A program made the position numbers and the translations under genes. Below the pieces are notes generated by a model. It was not told the DNA's origin and did not search any database. It saw only the letters and a program-made list of their open reading frames with translations. From assembly GCF_023074055.1 (NCBI RefSeq), contig NZ_JADPKR010000103.1, positions 62,001 to 126,000 of the forward strand: DNA of 64,000 nt, given 5' to 3'. The DNA is from Bradyrhizobium sp. 141. GTDB lineage: Bacteria; Pseudomonadota; Alphaproteobacteria; Rhizobiales; Xanthobacteraceae. Below, one piece after another: positions 24,384-32,486 of the stretch (its first letter is position 1; every line of letters begins with the position of its first letter).

Positions 24384-26384
24384 ATGCTTCCGCGTGGCGT
24401 TTGCCTGACGGCTGGTTTGGTTGGTGTCTCGATGCTGGCGGCGAGCGTCGGCGCGTTCGCCCAAGGGCCGGGCCACGGACACGGAAGAGGCGGACCACCC
24501 GGTCCAGCGGCAGCCCCGGCAGCGCGGCCAGCAGCACCACCGGCCATGGCCCGTCCGGCGGCACCGCCCGCGATGGCGCGTCCGGCGGCGCCGCCAGCCA
24601 TGGCGCGTCCCGCCGCGCCGGCCTTCCATCCACCTTCCGTGCCGCAGCGGCCGGCGATGGCGCCACGTCCGGCGCCGCACATCGCCTCACCGCCACCGCG
24701 TCCGTCCCCGCATTTCAGCGCCCCGCGAGCCGCCCCTCAGGTGGCGGTGCCCCGGCGCGAATTCCATCGGGCGCCGGCAGCGCCGCAACGTCCGGCCATG
24801 GCGCCGCGGCCGACACCGCATATCGCCGCCCCTTCTCGCCCAAGTGCACCCCAGGCCGTGAGCGAGCGATCGGGACCGCCGCGCGAGATGCTCTCGCGCC
24901 AATCCGCGGAACGCCAAGACCGCATCGACCGCATGCAGCGACGCGTGCAGCAATTGCAATCGCAGAAGCCGGAAGGCGCAAGGGCGCAACACCAGCAGCA
25001 ACGGTTGTTGCAGTCGCAGAGCCGCCTTCTTGAGCGCGAGCAACGCGTCCAACAGCGCTCGCAGCACGTCGAGCAGCGACAGCGCGAGATGCTGTCGCGC
25101 CAGACGACGGAGCGCCAGACCCGCATCGATCGCCTCCAGCAGCGCGTTCAGCAATTGCAATCGCAAAAGGTGGAAGGCGCGCGAGCGCAACGCGAGCAGC
25201 AGCGGATGCTCCAGACCCAGAACCGCTTGCTCGGCCGTGAGCAGCGCGCGCAACAAAGTGACCTGGCGCGCCAGCAGCGACTCGGACTCCAGGCTCCGGC
25301 GGGGCGCGCTCCGGCGCTTGCGGCCGCAGCGCAGGCCGCCGAGCGCGGACGATTTGCCGAGCGCTTCCGCGCGCAGACTACTCCGCAGACCCAAGCGGCC
25401 CTCGTCGCCCGTCAGAGCGGCTGGGCGCCCCGGCAGGCCTGGCGTCACCGCCATCCCGCAGTGTTCGTGGCGTGGCTTGGGCCGGTGTTCTGGCCTTACG
25501 CCTATTCCGACATCTTCAACTACACGTTCTGGTCCTATGCCTACGAGCCCGGCTATTGGGCGTACGCCTATGACGATTTTGTCGACACCGTGTTCTGGGG
25601 TGGTGACGGCCCCTATTCCGCCTATGCCAGCATCAACCCCAATGACGATCCGCAAGCCGGCGGCGGCCGCGCGCGGCCGCGCGCCAACGTGAGCCCGCAG
25701 ACGCTACGGCAATTGTGCGGCACACCGGACAAGGGCGTGACCGCCTGGCCGCTTGACGATATCGCGCGAGCGGTACGGCCGGCGCCGGAACAACGCGCAC
25801 TGCTCGACGAGTTGAAGACCGCGGCGGCCAACGCTGCCGATGTGTTCAAGGACTCCTGTGCGGAGACCTATGCACTGACTCCGCCTGGCCGCCTGCGCGC
25901 CATGATGAACCGCATCAGCGCGACGCTGGAAGCCGTCAAGATCGTGCGGCCAGCCCTGGAGAAGTTCTACAACTCGCTCAGCGACGAGCAGCAAGCCCAC
26001 TTCAACGCGCTTGGCCCCCATGTCGGCGAGCGCTCGTCACAGCCGCAGGAAGCCAGCACCGAGGCCTGCGGCGATCCCAAGTCCAGCCTGACCCAGTTGC
26101 CGATCCAGAGGATCGAGGCCGTGCTCCACCCCGCAGGTAAGCAAAAGGAGGCTCTCGACCGCCTCGGCGAAGCCACGGCGAAGGGCGTCGAGGGCCTACA
26201 AGCGGCCTGTCCGAACGATGTGCCTCTGACGCCGGTCGGACGGCTGGAGGCGATGCAGCACCGGCTTGAGGCCATGCTGACGGCCGCCAAGCTGGTCGAA
26301 CCTGCGCTGGACGAATTCTATGCCACGCTGAGCAGCGAGCAGAAGGCGCGCTTCAACACGCTGCAACAGGTCGCAGGGCCGTGA
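24384..26384 (+). CDS. Exported Gln/Pro-rich Spy/LTXXQ-type protein with internal repeats
   Basis: 666 residues from ATG 24384, with GGGAG eight bases upstream. Signal peptide to about residue 28 (cleavage near GAFAQ). Then a Pro/Ala-rich tract with three exact-length 9-residue repeats (PPAMARPAA type), a Gln/Arg-rich coiled-coil region made of two 67-residue repeats, an aromatic-rich segment (WPYAYSDIFNYTFWSYAYEPG), and two LTXXQ-type helical repeats each ending like LSxEQxARFN. LTXXQ proteins such as Spy/CpxP are periplasmic chaperones or stress sensors; this long form is typical of Bradyrhizobium relatives. The exact role is unknown. Confidence 0.85.
   Translation: MLPRGVCLTAGLVGVSMLAASVGAFAQGPGHGHGRGGPPGPAAAPAARPAAPPAMARPAAPPAMARPAAPPAMARPAAPAFHPPSVPQRPAMAPRPAPHIASPPPRPSPHFSAPRAAPQVAVPRREFHRAPAAPQRPAMAPRPTPHIAAPSRPSAPQAVSERSGPPREMLSRQSAERQDRIDRMQRRVQQLQSQKPEGARAQHQQQRLLQSQSRLLEREQRVQQRSQHVEQRQREMLSRQTTERQTRIDRLQQRVQQLQSQKVEGARAQREQQRMLQTQNRLLGREQRAQQSDLARQQRLGLQAPAGRAPALAAAAQAAERGRFAERFRAQTTPQTQAALVARQSGWAPRQAWRHRHPAVFVAWLGPVFWPYAYSDIFNYTFWSYAYEPGYWAYAYDDFVDTVFWGGDGPYSAYASINPNDDPQAGGGRARPRANVSPQTLRQLCGTPDKGVTAWPLDDIARAVRPAPEQRALLDELKTAAANAADVFKDSCAETYALTPPGRLRAMMNRISATLEAVKIVRPALEKFYNSLSDEQQAHFNALGPHVGERSSQPQEASTEACGDPKSSLTQLPIQRIEAVLHPAGKQKEALDRLGEATAKGVEGLQAACPNDVPLTPVGRLEAMQHRLEAMLTAAKLVEPALDEFYATLSSEQKARFNTLQQVAGP
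24537..24617 (+). repeat. Three tandem 27-bp coding repeats (PPAMARPAA)
   Basis: Three in-frame 27-bp units at 24537, 24564 and 24591 encode the same nine residues, with only third-position and minor changes. They form part of the Pro/Ala linker after the signal peptide of the Spy-like protein and may vary in number between strains. Confidence 0.85.
24881..25255 (+). repeat. 201-bp tandem coding duplication in the Spy-like gene
   Basis: Two copies start with GCGCGAGATGCT at 24881 and 25082 and stay in frame. Each encodes a coiled-coil unit of the type MLSRQxxERQxRIDRxQ, then RVQQLQSQK and EGARAQ. The copies differ at many codons, so the duplication is not recent. Confidence 0.8.
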
Positions 26385-26414
26385 CCGCTGCCAGCGCTGC
26401 CCGGCGACATCAGC

Positions 26415-26534
26415 CGGAGGCCATCGCTATCTCGCACTTTCTCGCGCGCTTCCCGAACTATGCCGTAGCGGTGGAGCCGCGGCGGACGGGTGCGATTCCG
26501 CGGCTTCTTGAGTGTGACCTGTGCGATTGGGTGA
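26415..26534 (+). pseudogene. Remnant of the 3' end of a second cytochrome P450 gene
   Basis: The DNA encodes EAIAISHFLARFPNYAV in one frame, then, after a small indel around 26470-26485, GRVRFRGFLSVTCAIG and a TGA stop in another. These match the C-terminus of the intact P450 at 21633-22853 (EGAIAISRFLARFPNYAV ... GRVRFRGFLSVPCSIG). Everything upstream of the last ~40 codons is missing, including the heme loop, so no enzyme can be made. The rest of the 223-bp gap between the Spy-like gene and the STAND gene shows no other feature. Confidence 0.85.
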
Positions 26535-26607
26535 GAGTGCTTAACGTAGACTTCCGTGCGAGCGCTCGGTGCCGCCTTCATCAGCTCACCGGCCTTTGGC
26601 GCTGCCG

Positions 26608-29600
26608 TCACCACCGCCACAGCTTATAGGGCGCCGGCGGACAACCACTAGAACCAAACCTTTGTTCAATCTCGTCCATCAGCGGGTCAGAACGGCCGTT
26701 GGCACGCAATTTCTGGAAATCCTGCAAGACTCCGTCTCGCCAGGTAACGGCTCCCTCAACCTCCAATTTTTCTGCGCAATGTTGCAGATATTCTTTACGA
26801 GCCGAGTCCGTCTGGCCCAGGAACATGAGCGCATGCGCGCGATTGACCTTTGTCCAGAGCTTCGAGGGATCGAAATCAATGCCGAGCTGGGCGGCATCCA
26901 ATGCAATTCGAGCGTCGCCGCCCTTCTTCAGGACATCGTCAGAGAAATTGCCGAATTTATCCGAAAGCTTCGGGTCCAAACGCTGCTTTCCGGCCTCCCA
27001 ATCGCGCCAGAACTCCGTGTTGTAGGGATACTTACCTTGCTGGATACACCAAGTCGGAGGCCTGGGCGTCAACTCCAAGTCGATGCGTTCGTCGAGGGTG
27101 AGACAACGGGGCACAACCCGCCTCCCGACCTCGACAAGCACCTGCGAGACCGCTGTATCGTCCGGCGTGTCAACCTCTGCGTACGGCCTCACGACCTTCC
27201 AAATTCTCGCCGTGTTGTCTGCCGATACCGTAACGATCGCACGACCATCAGGCGTGATGGCCAGGCTCCGGACATCGCCACCGTGACCTCTCAATCGAAT
27301 GAACTCGAGAGTCTTTGTCGCGAGAATGGAGGCCGCATCCTTGCGTTGAGCCACGGCCCATACGCTCACGGAATCATCATCTGCTCCAACAACGATCGCG
27401 TTCGTTCGGTTTACGTTCGGTGCCCACGCAACGCTTAGCGGAGTGGCGTTGAGCTCGATTCGTTGCAATTCCTCGCCTGACTTGCTGTCCCACAATCGAA
27501 CCGTACGGTCTGCAGACCACGTTATGATCCGGGTCTCATCCGGTGACACGGCCACTCCTGAAACCGACCGCAAGTGCCCTTGAAGCTTGAGCAATTCGCT
27601 GCCCGTTCTTGCATCCCAAACCCTGGCCGTCCTGTCAGCCTGACCCGTGACAAGTTTCTCGGCGCCGGGCGCCACTGCCACGCCGAGAATCGCGTTGGTT
27701 TGCTTCTCCAGTTCGAGCAGTTGCTTGCCACTATCGACATCGTAGACGCGCGCGACACCGTCGTCTGACCCGGACACAATGCGCGTGCCATCTTGTGCCA
27801 GTGCGACGGAAAAGACGTGACTGCCGTGACGATCGAGCGCGTACGACGTTCCTTGCAGACTGGCGGGCCAGACTCTCACCGCTCCATTTGCAAGCCTTGT
27901 AACGATGCGCTGTCCATCGGACGAAGCGGCAACGCCCAGGATTGCATCTTCAACCTCAACACGCGCAAGCTCTTCGCCTGTGCCGGAGTTCCAGAGCCGC
28001 ACGGTGCGGTCGTCAGAGCCGGTGATGATGCGCTTGCCGTCGGCCACGACGGCCACGCTGTTGACGGCCTTCGTATGACCATCGAAAATCAGGACTTCGC
28101 GCAGATTTCTGATCGAGCTGGCGAGCAGCTGCTGCATTTTCTGAATTCGCGGCCGTCCTGCTACGTCTGCGTCCGAGCTCTTCTGGTCCGGCAGACTTTC
28201 CAACGCCAACAGAATCTTCTTGGACTGATTGTTTGGATCTTGCGCCGCCAACACTGCAAGCCGACTTGATTTCGAGCGCTCCGATTGCACAAGGGCGCGC
28301 CGGGAGATTTCGCGACTCGCGTCCGCATCGACCGACGCCTGGCGAGCCATCCAGCCAAAGTAGCCGGCAGCGGCGGCAAGCAAGGACATGCCGAGCGCTG
28401 TCGCCTGCGTGATCCGGAGCGCACGTTGCTGACGCCGTTTCTGTTCGGTCGCTTTGGCCCTGCTCTTATCCAGAAAAGCCATCGCCCCGGCGAAGCCGGG
28501 ATGATAGCGGTCGGCCCACGTCGCATTGGGCTTGTTCTGCTTGCGCCAATCGAGCGCGACCTGAAGCTGAGGATCGGTGTAGAGGCTTGTCTCCCCTCGA
28601 TCGTACTCCTGCGCCGCTTCGGCGAGCCGTCGATACACGCGAACCGACTGCGCCTCCTCGTTGGCCCAGCTATTCAGTTGTTCCCACACCCGCATCAGGC
28701 TCTCATGCGAGATGTCGACAACCGAATCGGGGCGCAGCTCTTCCTTGATCGACGGCATCAGGAAAGAGCGGCTCTTCTCGCGGAACACGTCCACCACGCT
28801 GGTGATCTCGTCCATGCTCCCATCGCTCAGGGCGCACAGGGTTGCGGCCATGGTCGGACGACGGACGCCACGCGGATCGCTCGCCTTGTCCGTGAGCGCC
28901 TTGAACATCTTCTCGCAGATCTGCCTCTGCCGGTCGTTCGCCAGATCGCGCAACGCCTCGTCGGCGTGCTGGTTGAGCGCCTTGGCCATCGTACCGATCG
29001 CCGCGTAATGTTCGAGTTTCAGCGGACCCTGGCCGCCCTGCTTTCGCCAATAGGCCCAGGTGCGGTTCAGCGCATGCTGGAGAATCGACAATTGGTCCGG
29101 GTTATCGCCGACGTCGTTGACGAGTTGCGTCAGCAGCACCGGCGAGAGCTCCGCACCACGCACCTGGACCGGCCCCTCGATCGCGTCGCGGCGCTCTTCG
29201 CGCGTCAGACGCGGGACCAGATATTGTCCGGCATTGATCGCCTCGGCGAGCCCGGGAAATTGGGTGCAATCCCCGAGGAAATCGGAACGCATGGTCAGAA
29301 CGACGAAAATCCGCGCCGGTGCACGCTCCCTGATTTCCAGCAGCAGGTTCACGAAGGCCGTCACCTCTTCCGCGGCACGTCCTTCGTCCGGGCTCGCGAT
29401 GACGAGTTGCCGATAGCGGAACAGCTCCTCGAACTGGTCGACCACAAGCAGAAGATTGACGTCTTCGCCGAGCCCCGCCTGCTCGAAGACATCGATCAGC
29501 CCAAGCTTGCTCATGCGCAAGGTGGTCTCGACGAGTTGTGGAAGCGGGAGAACGTCGTCGTCATCATCGGAGAACACCACGTCGTCTTCGACGAGTGCAC

Positions 29601-29892
29601 GCGCCATTGCGCGGATTGGTTCGTTGCCCGGGCGGAACTGCGCCATGCGCCATGACGTTCCGGCGCCAGCCATGAGACCCCGGCGCAGCGCCGGCCGCAG
29701 TCCGCAATTGACGAGGGAGGATTTGCCGCTGCCGGACGTGCCAACCACAGTGAGGAAATGGGTCGCGGCGAGCTTGTCAACCATGGTGTCGACCTGATTC
29801 TCGCGCCCGAAGAACAAATGCTCCTCTTCCTCCTGGAAAGACCGCAACCCTGGGAACGGATTTTCCAGCGCGTCCTGGGCCAGCTCTCTCAT
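26608..29892 (-). CDS. STAND-type NTPase with transmembrane helix and seven WD40 repeats
   Basis: 1094 residues from ATG 29892, preceded by GAGGG. N-terminal NTPase: FFGRENQVDTMV, Walker A GTSGSGKSS (51-59), Walker B LLLVVDQFEE (147-156), sensor region LTMRSDFLGD (199-208), then a helical and winged-helix segment to about 470, fitting the nSTAND1-like class. A membrane helix follows (about 494-515) after a basic stretch. WD40 blades run from about 600 to 900: seven units, most with a GH or equivalent near the start and WD or a variant at the end. The C-terminus (about 980-1060) looks TPR-like. It is 10 bp downstream of the TIR gene. STAND proteins are signal switches in defence and regulated death; the trigger here is unknown. 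Confidence 0.88.
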   Translation of the reverse strand: MRELAQDALENPFPGLRSFQEEEEHLFFGRENQVDTMVDKLAATHFLTVVGTSGSGKSSLVNCGLRPALRRGLMAGAGTSWRMAQFRPGNEPIRAMARALVEDDVVFSDDDDDVLPLPQLVETTLRMSKLGLIDVFEQAGLGEDVNLLLVVDQFEELFRYRQLVIASPDEGRAAEEVTAFVNLLLEIRERAPARIFVVLTMRSDFLGDCTQFPGLAEAINAGQYLVPRLTREERRDAIEGPVQVRGAELSPVLLTQLVNDVGDNPDQLSILQHALNRTWAYWRKQGGQGPLKLEHYAAIGTMAKALNQHADEALRDLANDRQRQICEKMFKALTDKASDPRGVRRPTMAATLCALSDGSMDEITSVVDVFREKSRSFLMPSIKEELRPDSVVDISHESLMRVWEQLNSWANEEAQSVRVYRRLAEAAQEYDRGETSLYTDPQLQVALDWRKQNKPNATWADRYHPGFAGAMAFLDKSRAKATEQKRRQQRALRITQATALGMSLLAAAAGYFGWMARQASVDADASREISRRALVQSERSKSSRLAVLAAQDPNNQSKKILLALESLPDQKSSDADVAGRPRIQKMQQLLASSIRNLREVLIFDGHTKAVNSVAVVADGKRIITGSDDRTVRLWNSGTGEELARVEVEDAILGVAASSDGQRIVTRLANGAVRVWPASLQGTSYALDRHGSHVFSVALAQDGTRIVSGSDDGVARVYDVDSGKQLLELEKQTNAILGVAVAPGAEKLVTGQADRTARVWDARTGSELLKLQGHLRSVSGVAVSPDETRIITWSADRTVRLWDSKSGEELQRIELNATPLSVAWAPNVNRTNAIVVGADDDSVSVWAVAQRKDAASILATKTLEFIRLRGHGGDVRSLAITPDGRAIVTVSADNTARIWKVVRPYAEVDTPDDTAVSQVLVEVGRRVVPRCLTLDERIDLELTPRPPTWCIQQGKYPYNTEFWRDWEAGKQRLDPKLSDKFGNFSDDVLKKGGDARIALDAAQLGIDFDPSKLWTKVNRAHALMFLGQTDSARKEYLQHCAEKLEVEGAVTWRDGVLQDFQKLRANGRSDPLMDEIEQRFGSSGCPPAPYKLWRW

Positions 29893-29902
29893 GACGAATC
29901 CC

Positions 29903-31408
29903 TCATTGGGGCAAGCCACGGTTCTTGAAGGCGTTCTTCACCGAGTTCGTCAACGCCGCATCCGTCATCCCTTCCAGAGCGACAATCAGCCCGTCGTCCT
30001 CCGTCTCGACGATCTCCTGCTTGTCCGGGGTGCTTTCCCCGGCCACGCAGGTGTATCGCGCCGGTAGCGCCTTGCCGCGCCGATAGCCGCCGACCTTCCT
30101 GAGTTCACTCTCCATTGCGCGCTTCCACGTGGGATCGCCGGCGCCGTAGAACAGAATGATCGCATCGCATGCTCCAAGTAGATCCCTATGCGCCTTGCGT
30201 ATGCTCGCCGCATCGCCCTCGAATACGGGCGTCTCGACCCTGAAGCCGAGCTGGCGGCATACCTTTCTCAACGGATTCGCGATCTTGCGCTCGCGATCCT
30301 TCTTGTCGCAGATGAGATAGATCAGTCCGTTGTCCTGCTCCGCCACCTCCGCCTCCACCTGGCTGACGCGCACCGGTGCGGGCCGCTCGATCGCCTCCAG
30401 CGTGGCGCGAATCGACGCCCTCAATTCTTCGACGTCGCCAGCGATGAGATCGGCTCCGTATTGCACCTCGGCATCCTCGCGGAGCGCCTTGACGAACGCC
30501 TGCTGCGCCGGTTGTTCCGAGTGGGTCGTTGCTGGCAGACTGATCAGGCGCTTGAGCCCGCCACTTTTGGCGCGCGCCACGGCGCGCTCGTTCTGGTGGA
30601 TCGTGACCGATTTGCCGGAGGGACCGTCCGGCACCGCCCCATAACCGGCCCCGACCAGATGGACCGACAACGCGCAGCGTGACAGCATATCGTCCACGAC
30701 TGCGACGCATTCGTCTTCGTCGGGAGGCAGGCGACGATCCGGTAGGACCGTGTATCCGAGCCTCAACAACTCCCCGCCGATCATCTCCCTGTCACGCCTG
30801 CGGTCGTGGCCGCATTCGGCGAGGTAGACGACCGGCTTCTGCGACACGGGCGAGCCGTTGCCGCGCAGGGCGTTGAGCGCCTCCTTGAGACGAAAGGCAA
30901 GCTGAAGCACCTGCTTGAGGAAATCCTGACCGTACTTTTCGCCGTAAGCCTCGTCGAATTCGATGGGCACACCGTCTTCCAACGTAAAGAAATCGCGGAC
31001 CCAAACGTCCTTCATGACTGGCGGAAGCGGGCCGTCGACCGGTGTCTTGACGATTGGGACCAGGCGCTGCGTGCTGCCGACCACCAGCCCGCCGCTCCGC
31101 CGAGCGTGCTCGCAGAACTCGTGCATCTCCCGCGTGCACCATTCCGATTTGAGATAGCGTGGCGAAATCACCGAGAGCATTACCGCCGACTGCTGCAACT
31201 GGGTGATGATCTCGTCTTGCAGCACATGGCCGTCGGCAAGCCTGGTGTCTCGCCAGATCTTCGCTTCCGAGCCGAGGTGCTTGCTCAGGAGTCTCGCCAG
31301 CACCATGTGAAAGCGGGTAATCCAGCCGTCGAACCGGTCGCTGATCCGCTCGTTGTCGATATGGCTAAAACTGATGAAAACGTCATTCTTGAAATCCATT
31401 CGCGCCAT
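29903..31408 (-). CDS. TIR-domain protein with two additional TIR-like folds
   Basis: 501 residues. Residues 8-110 form a TIR domain: DVFISFSHIDNE, IWRDTRLADG, and the alpha-C segment SEWCTREM with Glu94 at the position of the catalytic Glu of NADase-active TIRs. Residues about 192-260 (PVVYLAECGHDRRRDREMIGG) and 362-440 (LIYLICDKKDRERKIANPL) look like two further TIR-like flavodoxin-type units without the full motif set. No membrane helix is visible. Gap to the STAND gene is 10 bp, so they form one operon. TIR proteins cleave NAD+ or make cyclic ADP-ribose signals in many bacterial immune systems; activity here is predicted from Glu94 only. A start three codons later is also possible. Confidence 0.85.
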   Translation of the reverse strand: MARMDFKNDVFISFSHIDNERISDRFDGWITRFHMVLARLLSKHLGSEAKIWRDTRLADGHVLQDEIITQLQQSAVMLSVISPRYLKSEWCTREMHEFCEHARRSGGLVVGSTQRLVPIVKTPVDGPLPPVMKDVWVRDFFTLEDGVPIEFDEAYGEKYGQDFLKQVLQLAFRLKEALNALRGNGSPVSQKPVVYLAECGHDRRRDREMIGGELLRLGYTVLPDRRLPPDEDECVAVVDDMLSRCALSVHLVGAGYGAVPDGPSGKSVTIHQNERAVARAKSGGLKRLISLPATTHSEQPAQQAFVKALREDAEVQYGADLIAGDVEELRASIRATLEAIERPAPVRVSQVEAEVAEQDNGLIYLICDKKDRERKIANPLRKVCRQLGFRVETPVFEGDAASIRKAHRDLLGACDAIILFYGAGDPTWKRAMESELRKVGGYRRGKALPARYTCVAGESTPDKQEIVETEDDGLIVALEGMTDAALTNSVKNAFKNRGLPQ

Positions 31409-31622
31409 CCAAACGACATGCGACGCGCTTCACCGCCAGCGTCGCGAAAGGCAAAAGGACGTGCAAGAGAACGGGGCAGGCAAAAAGCCTGCCTGCCGTA
31501 GCTGACAAAACTGCAGCAACCTCAGGTGATTTTATGTGAAATAGGCCACTTGCGGAGGATCACAAATTCGGCATCGATGATTGCGCCGTTCTGTGGCAGA
31601 ATGCCGCAAGCAAGGCGCCCTG
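31409..31622. promoter_or_regulatory. Upstream region of the TIR-STAND operon
   Basis: 214 bp between the sugar-isomerase stop (31623) and the TIR start (31408). It must hold the TIR-STAND promoter. A hairpin GGCAGGC-AAAAA-GCCTGCC lies at 31475-31493, about 70 bp upstream of the TIR start, without a T-run on either strand, so it is either an operator-like dyad or a weak read-through barrier. No small gene is convincing. Confidence 0.4.
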
Positions 31623-32486
31623 CTACACCACCGTCTTATGGCGCGTGATGCAGGTGCGGAGCACCTCGTCCATCGGCTTGCCCCACCAGTCGCTGGAGAA
31701 GATCTCGATCTCGGAATAACCCGCAAAGCCCTGCGCTTCGACCGCCTGACGCACCGATTTGATGTCGATGACGCCGTCGCCCATCATGCCGCGGTCGTTG
31801 AGGATGTCCTTGGTCGGCACCAGCCAGTCGCAGACATGGAAGGCGAGCAGGCGGTCCTTGCCGGCGCGCGCGATCTGGCCCATCAGCTCCGGGTCCCACC
31901 AGATGTGATAGACGTCAAGCGCGACACCGAGCATGCCGGTGCGGGCAGGATCGAGCCGGTCGCAGATGTCGAGCGCCTGCTTCGTCGTGTTCACGCAGGC
32001 GCGGTCTGCGGCGTAGGCCGGATGCAAGGGCTCGATGGCCAGCGGCAGGTTCGCCTGCTTGGCGTAGTCGAGCATCTCGGCGAGCGCTTCCTCGACCTGC
32101 CCACGCGCCGCCGCGATGTCCTTCGAGGCCTCGCTGCCCGGCCGCGAATATTGCGGCAGGCCACCGACGACCAGCACGATGCAGGGTGCGCCCAGCGCCT
32201 TGGCTTCATCGACGCAGCGCTTGTTGTCGTCGCGCACCTCGCTCCGTCGCGAGGCGTCCGAGGTGAACATGCCCCCGCGGCAATAGCCTGAGAGATCGAG
32301 GCCGGCATCGCGCACCGCACGCGCGGCACGCTCGATACCGACGGATGCGACCTGATCGCGCCAGGGATCGATGGCGCGGATGCCGTGCTTCGCACAGGCA
32401 TCGATGATCGCGACGAGGTCCCCCTGCTTGCGGACGGTCGCCGTGTTCAGCGACAGCCAGCGGTGGTCGGACGAAAAATCGCGCAT
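31623..32486 (-). CDS. Sugar phosphate isomerase/epimerase-type TIM barrel protein
   Basis: 287 residues of the AP-endonuclease-2/xylose-isomerase-like TIM barrel. Predicted metal ligands are in AIEPLHP (Glu), ALDVYHIWWDP (Asp, His), FHVCDW (His) and YSEIEIFS (Glu). Family members isomerise or epimerise sugars, keto-sugars or inositol derivatives. The gene overlaps the DUF993 gene stop by one base (TGATG), and is last in a coupled four-enzyme series transcribed with the ABC importer direction. Substrate is not deducible. Confidence 0.88.
   Translation of the reverse strand: MRDFSSDHRWLSLNTATVRKQGDLVAIIDACAKHGIRAIDPWRDQVASVGIERAARAVRDAGLDLSGYCRGGMFTSDASRRSEVRDDNKRCVDEAKALGAPCIVLVVGGLPQYSRPGSEASKDIAAARGQVEEALAEMLDYAKQANLPLAIEPLHPAYAADRACVNTTKQALDICDRLDPARTGMLGVALDVYHIWWDPELMGQIARAGKDRLLAFHVCDWLVPTKDILNDRGMMGDGVIDIKSVRQAVEAQGFAGYSEIEIFSSDWWGKPMDEVLRTCITRHKTVV

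Noticed and set aside
26381..26629. Short frame after the Spy-like gene as a real gene
   Set aside because: Its only recognisable part is a shifted fragment of a P450 C-terminus; it is listed as a pseudogene instead.
26608..31408. Prophage or IS origin of the TIR-STAND region
   Set aside because: No integrase, transposase, tRNA or direct repeats flank it, so transfer is only suspected.
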